Shown piece after piece: positions 61,863 to 64,000 of a stretch of 64,000 nucleotides of DNA. Origin of the DNA: Limnospira fusiformis SAG 85.79 (GTDB taxonomy: Bacteria > Cyanobacteriota > Cyanobacteriia > Cyanobacteriales > Microcoleaceae); assembly GCF_012516315.1 (NCBI RefSeq), contig NZ_CP051185.1, forward strand, positions 6,143,363-6,207,362, written 5' to 3'. The number at the start of each line of letters is the position of its first letter. Position 1 is the first letter of the stretch. Made by a program: the position numbers and the translations under genes. The notes beneath the pieces were generated by a model. That model did not search any database, was not told where the DNA came from, and saw only the letters and a list, made by a program, of their open reading frames with translations.

Positions 61863-61926
61863 ACTATTAATCTTTATGTAAGATAATCTAAATAATTCTT
61901 TGTTCAGAAAAGCCAATCGCCATTTG

Positions 61927-62106
61927 TCAATCCTCTGGGAACTCTTCCAGGGCATCAAACATCACCTGCCAGGGGTTTTCTTTGGGCAGCAGGACAACCG
62001 CATTGCCCAATCGTTTAATCACCACTTCATCCCCAGAAAAACGATAACTCTTAGGCAAGAGTACCGCCTGACTATTCCCACTCATAAACAGCTTTGCCGT
62101 GTCCAT
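61927..62106 (-). CDS. VapB-type (AbrB-fold) antitoxin, orphan
   Basis: A 59-codon frame on the minus strand reads MDTAKLFMSGNSQAVLLPKS, then YRFSGDEVVIKRLGNAVVLL and PWQVMFDALEEFPED. This is the classic VapB N-terminal AbrB-like domain (MSGNSQAVRLPK) plus toxin-binding tail. Its tail stops earlier than a related relic at 63311-63397, apparently by a small deletion. No vapC follows; the sequence beyond the stop belongs to the TumE-like gene end. Confidence 0.8.
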   Translation of the reverse strand: MDTAKLFMSGNSQAVLLPKSYRFSGDEVVIKRLGNAVVLLPKENPWQVMFDALEEFPED

Positions 62107-62223
62107 TGGTCACTCCGTATATACAGAAGGGGGGGAGATACTATTATTTATTATAGCAAATATTATGCTCGTCAAGCAATTCTGTATGGCAATCTATAAA
62201 ATTAATTCAGATTTCCTAGTCCA

Positions 62224-62311
62224 GGCGATCGCACCCCCGAAAAAAAACCGGGTTTCTGCGATAATTTTGGTTTTATGTTAATATTTATTAAAGAACCTCG
62301 GTTTCTCAGAT
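62224..62311. repeat. Dispersed repeat with ACCGGGTTTCT/GAAACCCGGT boxes, copy 1
   Basis: About 88 bp beginning GCGATCGCACCCCCGAAAA and containing ACCGGGTTTCTGCGA and later ATTTATTAAAGAACC. It is related to 63083-63162. The opposed GGGTTTCT/GGTTTCTC boxes recur in direct orientation. Non-coding. Confidence 0.6.
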
Positions 62312-62363
62312 CGGGCGATTAGAATAGAATCATCGTAAATACAGACCTAGGCTAACGACACTT

Positions 62364-62567
62364 ATGCCCGAAATCGTCGAAATTCCCATTGAACTGACTC
62401 GCTTTCAACTGCCCCCAGCCGTTCAAAATCGATTGCAATTTCTCTTAGATCGTCAGGATGAAGGCTATCCTTTGTCTCAAGCAGAAAGACAGGAAGCCGA
62501 GGGACTGGTGGAACTGGTGGAATTTTTATCTTTGTTACAGTTACGTTCAACGCGAGTGAGTCAATAA
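62364..62567 (+). CDS. Small partner protein of the HNH gene
   Basis: The 67-residue acidic protein reads MPEIVEIPIELTRFQLPPAV and QNRLQFLLDRQDEGYPLSQA, followed by ERQEAEGLVELVEFLSLLQL. Small genes of this look are common directly before HNH genes in cyanobacteria and resemble antitoxins. 6 bp separate its stop from the HNH start, so they form an operon. Function inferred from position only. Confidence 0.6.
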   Translation: MPEIVEIPIELTRFQLPPAVQNRLQFLLDRQDEGYPLSQAERQEAEGLVELVEFLSLLQLRSTRVSQ

Positions 62568-62573
62568 TTATCA

Positions 62574-62957
62574 ATGACCAAAATTCCAGCTACTCTCCGT
62601 CGCTTGGTGATTCAGCGAGCCAATAATCGTTGTGAATATTGCGGGATTTCTCAGGTGGGTCAAGTCGCTACATTTCACATCGACCATATTATTCCCGTTG
62701 TGGCTGGGGGCGAAACTACGGCAGACAATTTAGATCTTGCTTGTGTTTCCTGTTCGCTTCGCAAGGGAGCGCGTCAGGAAATTGAGGATCCTGAAACAGG
62801 CGAGGTTGTCTGTATTTTTAATCCTCGCCAACAAAGATGGAATACTCATTTTGCTGGGAATGGCGTGGAGGCGATCGTCGGGTTAACGGCAACGGGTAGA
62901 GCAACGGTGAAAGTTCTTAATTTGAATCGGTCAACGATGTTGGCAATTCGGGCATAA
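62574..62957 (+). CDS. HNH endonuclease
   Basis: The 127-residue HNH nuclease has a zinc-ribbon Cys pair CEYCG (about residues 19-23), the HNH core ATFHIDHIIPVVAGGETTAD with NLDLACVSC, and a second CxxC-like Cys. A beta-rich tail follows (VLNLNRSTMLAIRA). The small size matches free-standing HNH enzymes of restriction, homing or toxin-like systems. Together with its 67-residue partner it may be a toxin-antitoxin-like module. Confidence 0.88.
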   Translation: MTKIPATLRRLVIQRANNRCEYCGISQVGQVATFHIDHIIPVVAGGETTADNLDLACVSCSLRKGARQEIEDPETGEVVCIFNPRQQRWNTHFAGNGVEAIVGLTATGRATVKVLNLNRSTMLAIRA

Positions 62958-63082
62958 GAAGAATTACTGGGGCGACATCCACCCCCGGAAGATATCAATT
63001 AAGTAGAGGTCGAGCGATCGCTTTCTCTGATTCCAAGAACATTGTGTGCATTTTTTGATGATGGCTATGGCTGGAGAGCGAA

Positions 63083-63162
63083 GCGATCGCACCCCCGAAA
63101 AGAAACTGGGTTTCTACAACAGCGCATTTCTGCCAAGATTTATTAAAGAAACCCGGTTTCTC
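63083..63162. repeat. Dispersed repeat, copy 2
   Basis: Relative of 62224-62311: GCGATCGCACCCCCGAAAAG, a GGGTTTCT box, then ATTTATTAAAGAAACCCGG. Lies in the 310-bp gene-free stretch 62958-63266, which otherwise shows nothing I recognise. Confidence 0.6.
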
Positions 63163-63266
63163 CATAAATAGCCTAAGGGGTAGTGTTAGGGGCGACGAGA
63201 ATTTAATTACCTAATAATTAGCCTAAAAATCCGCCCCGTAACGCACCATCATCAACCAGACAAAAA

Positions 63267-63397
63267 TCATCTAATTGTATAGATACAAATATCCGTATCA
63301 AGCAAAATTTTCATACAATTTGCTCTCGTTCCATCGGTAGGGAGCGATCGCGCTCAATTGGCAAATCCTCTGGAAACTCCTGAAGGGCATCAAACAT
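63267..63397 (-). pseudogene. VapB-VapC relic
   Basis: On the minus strand 63397-63311 reads MFDALQEFPEDLPIERDRSL and PMEREQIV, the C-terminal half of a VapB related to the orphan at 61927-62106. It overlaps by ATGA with MKILLDTDICIYTIR plus stop (63314-63267), the first 15 residues of a VapC PIN domain with its first Asp. Both genes are truncated: the VapB lacks its DNA-binding half and the VapC nearly everything. Confidence 0.8.
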
Positions 63398-63491
63398 CTA
63401 TTTATAGCAAATATTCTGCTACTCAAGCAATGCCGAAATGAATTATGTTATAATTATGGCATTAACTCAACTAAATGGCTTCCGAAAATTT

Positions 63492-63722
63492 ATGATCATT
63501 CGAGCTAAAGGAATTAAGCGCGGTCAAACTATTATTTTGAATGAATCGCTTTCTCTACCGGATCAAGAAGTGGAAATCATGGTCATACCTATCTCCGATC
63601 CTGGGAGTGAACCCTTGACCAAAAATACATTAGCTGACTTTGTGGGAAAGCTGCAAAATTCACCCAATTTTCAAGACGATCCGGTTGTAATTCAGCGTCA
63701 GATGCGTGATGAGTGGGATTGA
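63492..63722 (+). CDS. Putative antitoxin of a VapC pair
   Basis: The 76-residue protein (MIIRAKGIKRGQTIILNESL, SLPDQEVEIMVIPI, and a helical acidic tail ending QRQMRDEWD) fits an AbrB-like or DUF104-like antitoxin with an N-terminal beta-rich DNA-binding part. I chose the ATG at 63492; the longer frame from 63438 adds 18 unlikely residues. The stop overlaps the next gene's TTG start. Confidence 0.7.
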   Translation: MIIRAKGIKRGQTIILNESLSLPDQEVEIMVIPISDPGSEPLTKNTLADFVGKLQNSPNFQDDPVVIQRQMRDEWD

Positions 63723-64000
63723 TTTGTTGTAGATTAATATTAGATACTAATGTGGCGATCGCCATTCTCAAAGCCTATTCATCAGCGATCGCATTGCTGG
63801 CAACCGAGCAGCTAGAATTTGAGAACTGTGCCATCAGTCAAATTACGCGAATGGAGTTACTCAGTTATCCTAACTTAGAGGCAGAAGAGGAGCAGACGAT
63901 TCAAAACTTGTTGGCAAATTTATTAGTCTTGAAATTAGATGAAAAAATTGAACAAGAGGCGATCGCCTTTCGACGCAACCATAATGTGAAGTTGCCGGAT
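63719..64000 (+). CDS. VapC-like PIN toxin, cut by window end
   Basis: From a TTG overlapping the antitoxin stop, the frame reads RLILDTNVAIAILKAYSSAI and then ISQITRMELLSYPNLEAEEE, the first Asp and the conserved Glu of VapC PIN domains. It stays open to the last base (RRNHNVKLPD), so the C-terminal part with the second Asp pair lies outside the window. No ATG is available upstream, so TTG is the likely start. Confidence 0.75.
   Translation, partial: MICCRLILDTNVAIAILKAYSSAIALLATEQLEFENCAISQITRMELLSYPNLEAEEEQTIQNLLANLLVLKLDEKIEQEAIAFRRNHNVKLPD

Overview
The window reads as the chromosome of a cyanobacterium, most likely a filamentous Oscillatoriales-type genome such as Arthrospira/Limnospira, Planktothrix or Oscillatoria. 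Evidence: the HIP1 octamer GCGATCGC and its core recur throughout; the gene set is cyanobacterial (fused pyrF-pyrE, DUF3611, TMEM165/GDT1-type Mn exporter, CbiT next to an Orn/Lys/Arg-decarboxylase-fold protein, DUF2993, FutA-like iron binding protein, RodZ-like protein); and the accessory genes are those that crowd such genomes (Uma2, DUF433, DUF4926, CHAT-TPR, many toxin-antitoxin pairs). The genus is inferred, not proven. I saw no rRNA, tRNA or CRISPR array.

Layout. (1) 1-1.2 kb: permease gene of a peptide/nickel-type ABC importer. (2) 1.2-9 kb: AlkB-like dioxygenase, a GmrSD-like DUF262/DUF1524 nuclease gene that has lost its C-terminal domain, then a tight three-gene set: dynamin-like GTPase, small P-loop GTPase, and a membrane-anchored coiled-coil protein. 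The nuclease gene sits between two copies of a ~435-bp segment holding the end of alkB, the intergenic region and the start of the dynamin gene. (3) 9-18.5 kb: accessory region with Uma2, DUF433, a truncated PIN gene, a split MNT/HEPN pair, a PIN/Phd pair, a very long TPR-CHAT gene with one frameshift, a ParD-like pair and DUF4926. (4) 18.5-21 kb: a membrane-protein gene whose 3' end is repeated 1.4 kb downstream, with a DUF1349 gene and an IS200/IS605-type relic between the copies. (5) 21-58 kb: core genes: ahcY, ExoD-like, iron binding protein, pyrFE, pyruvate formate-lyase and its activase, HIT protein, chemoreceptor, PadR-RND efflux operon, Mn exporter, malQ, rodZ-like, rluB-like, cdsA, cbiT, decarboxylase, ychF, comM, ftsH, PiT phosphate transporter with DUF47 partner. 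(6) 58-64 kb: two 57-bp tandem-repeat arrays bracketing an Uma2 gene and its broken copy, followed by a run of toxin-antitoxin loci, several broken (TumA/TumE-like with a frameshift, an orphan VapB, a VapBC relic, an HNH gene with a small partner, and a VapBC pair cut by the window edge).

How it works together. The central part is housekeeping: methyl-cycle hydrolysis, pyrimidine synthesis, dark fermentation, phosphate, iron and manganese handling, envelope and proteolysis. The flanks are mobile and defensive. The most notable system is the two-GTPase plus membrane-protein operon at 4.6-8.9 kb beside a modification-dependent-type nuclease. The most notable structural theme is that four separate cargo genes or modules lie between direct repeats made from the 3' part of a neighbouring gene, with no transposase in sight.
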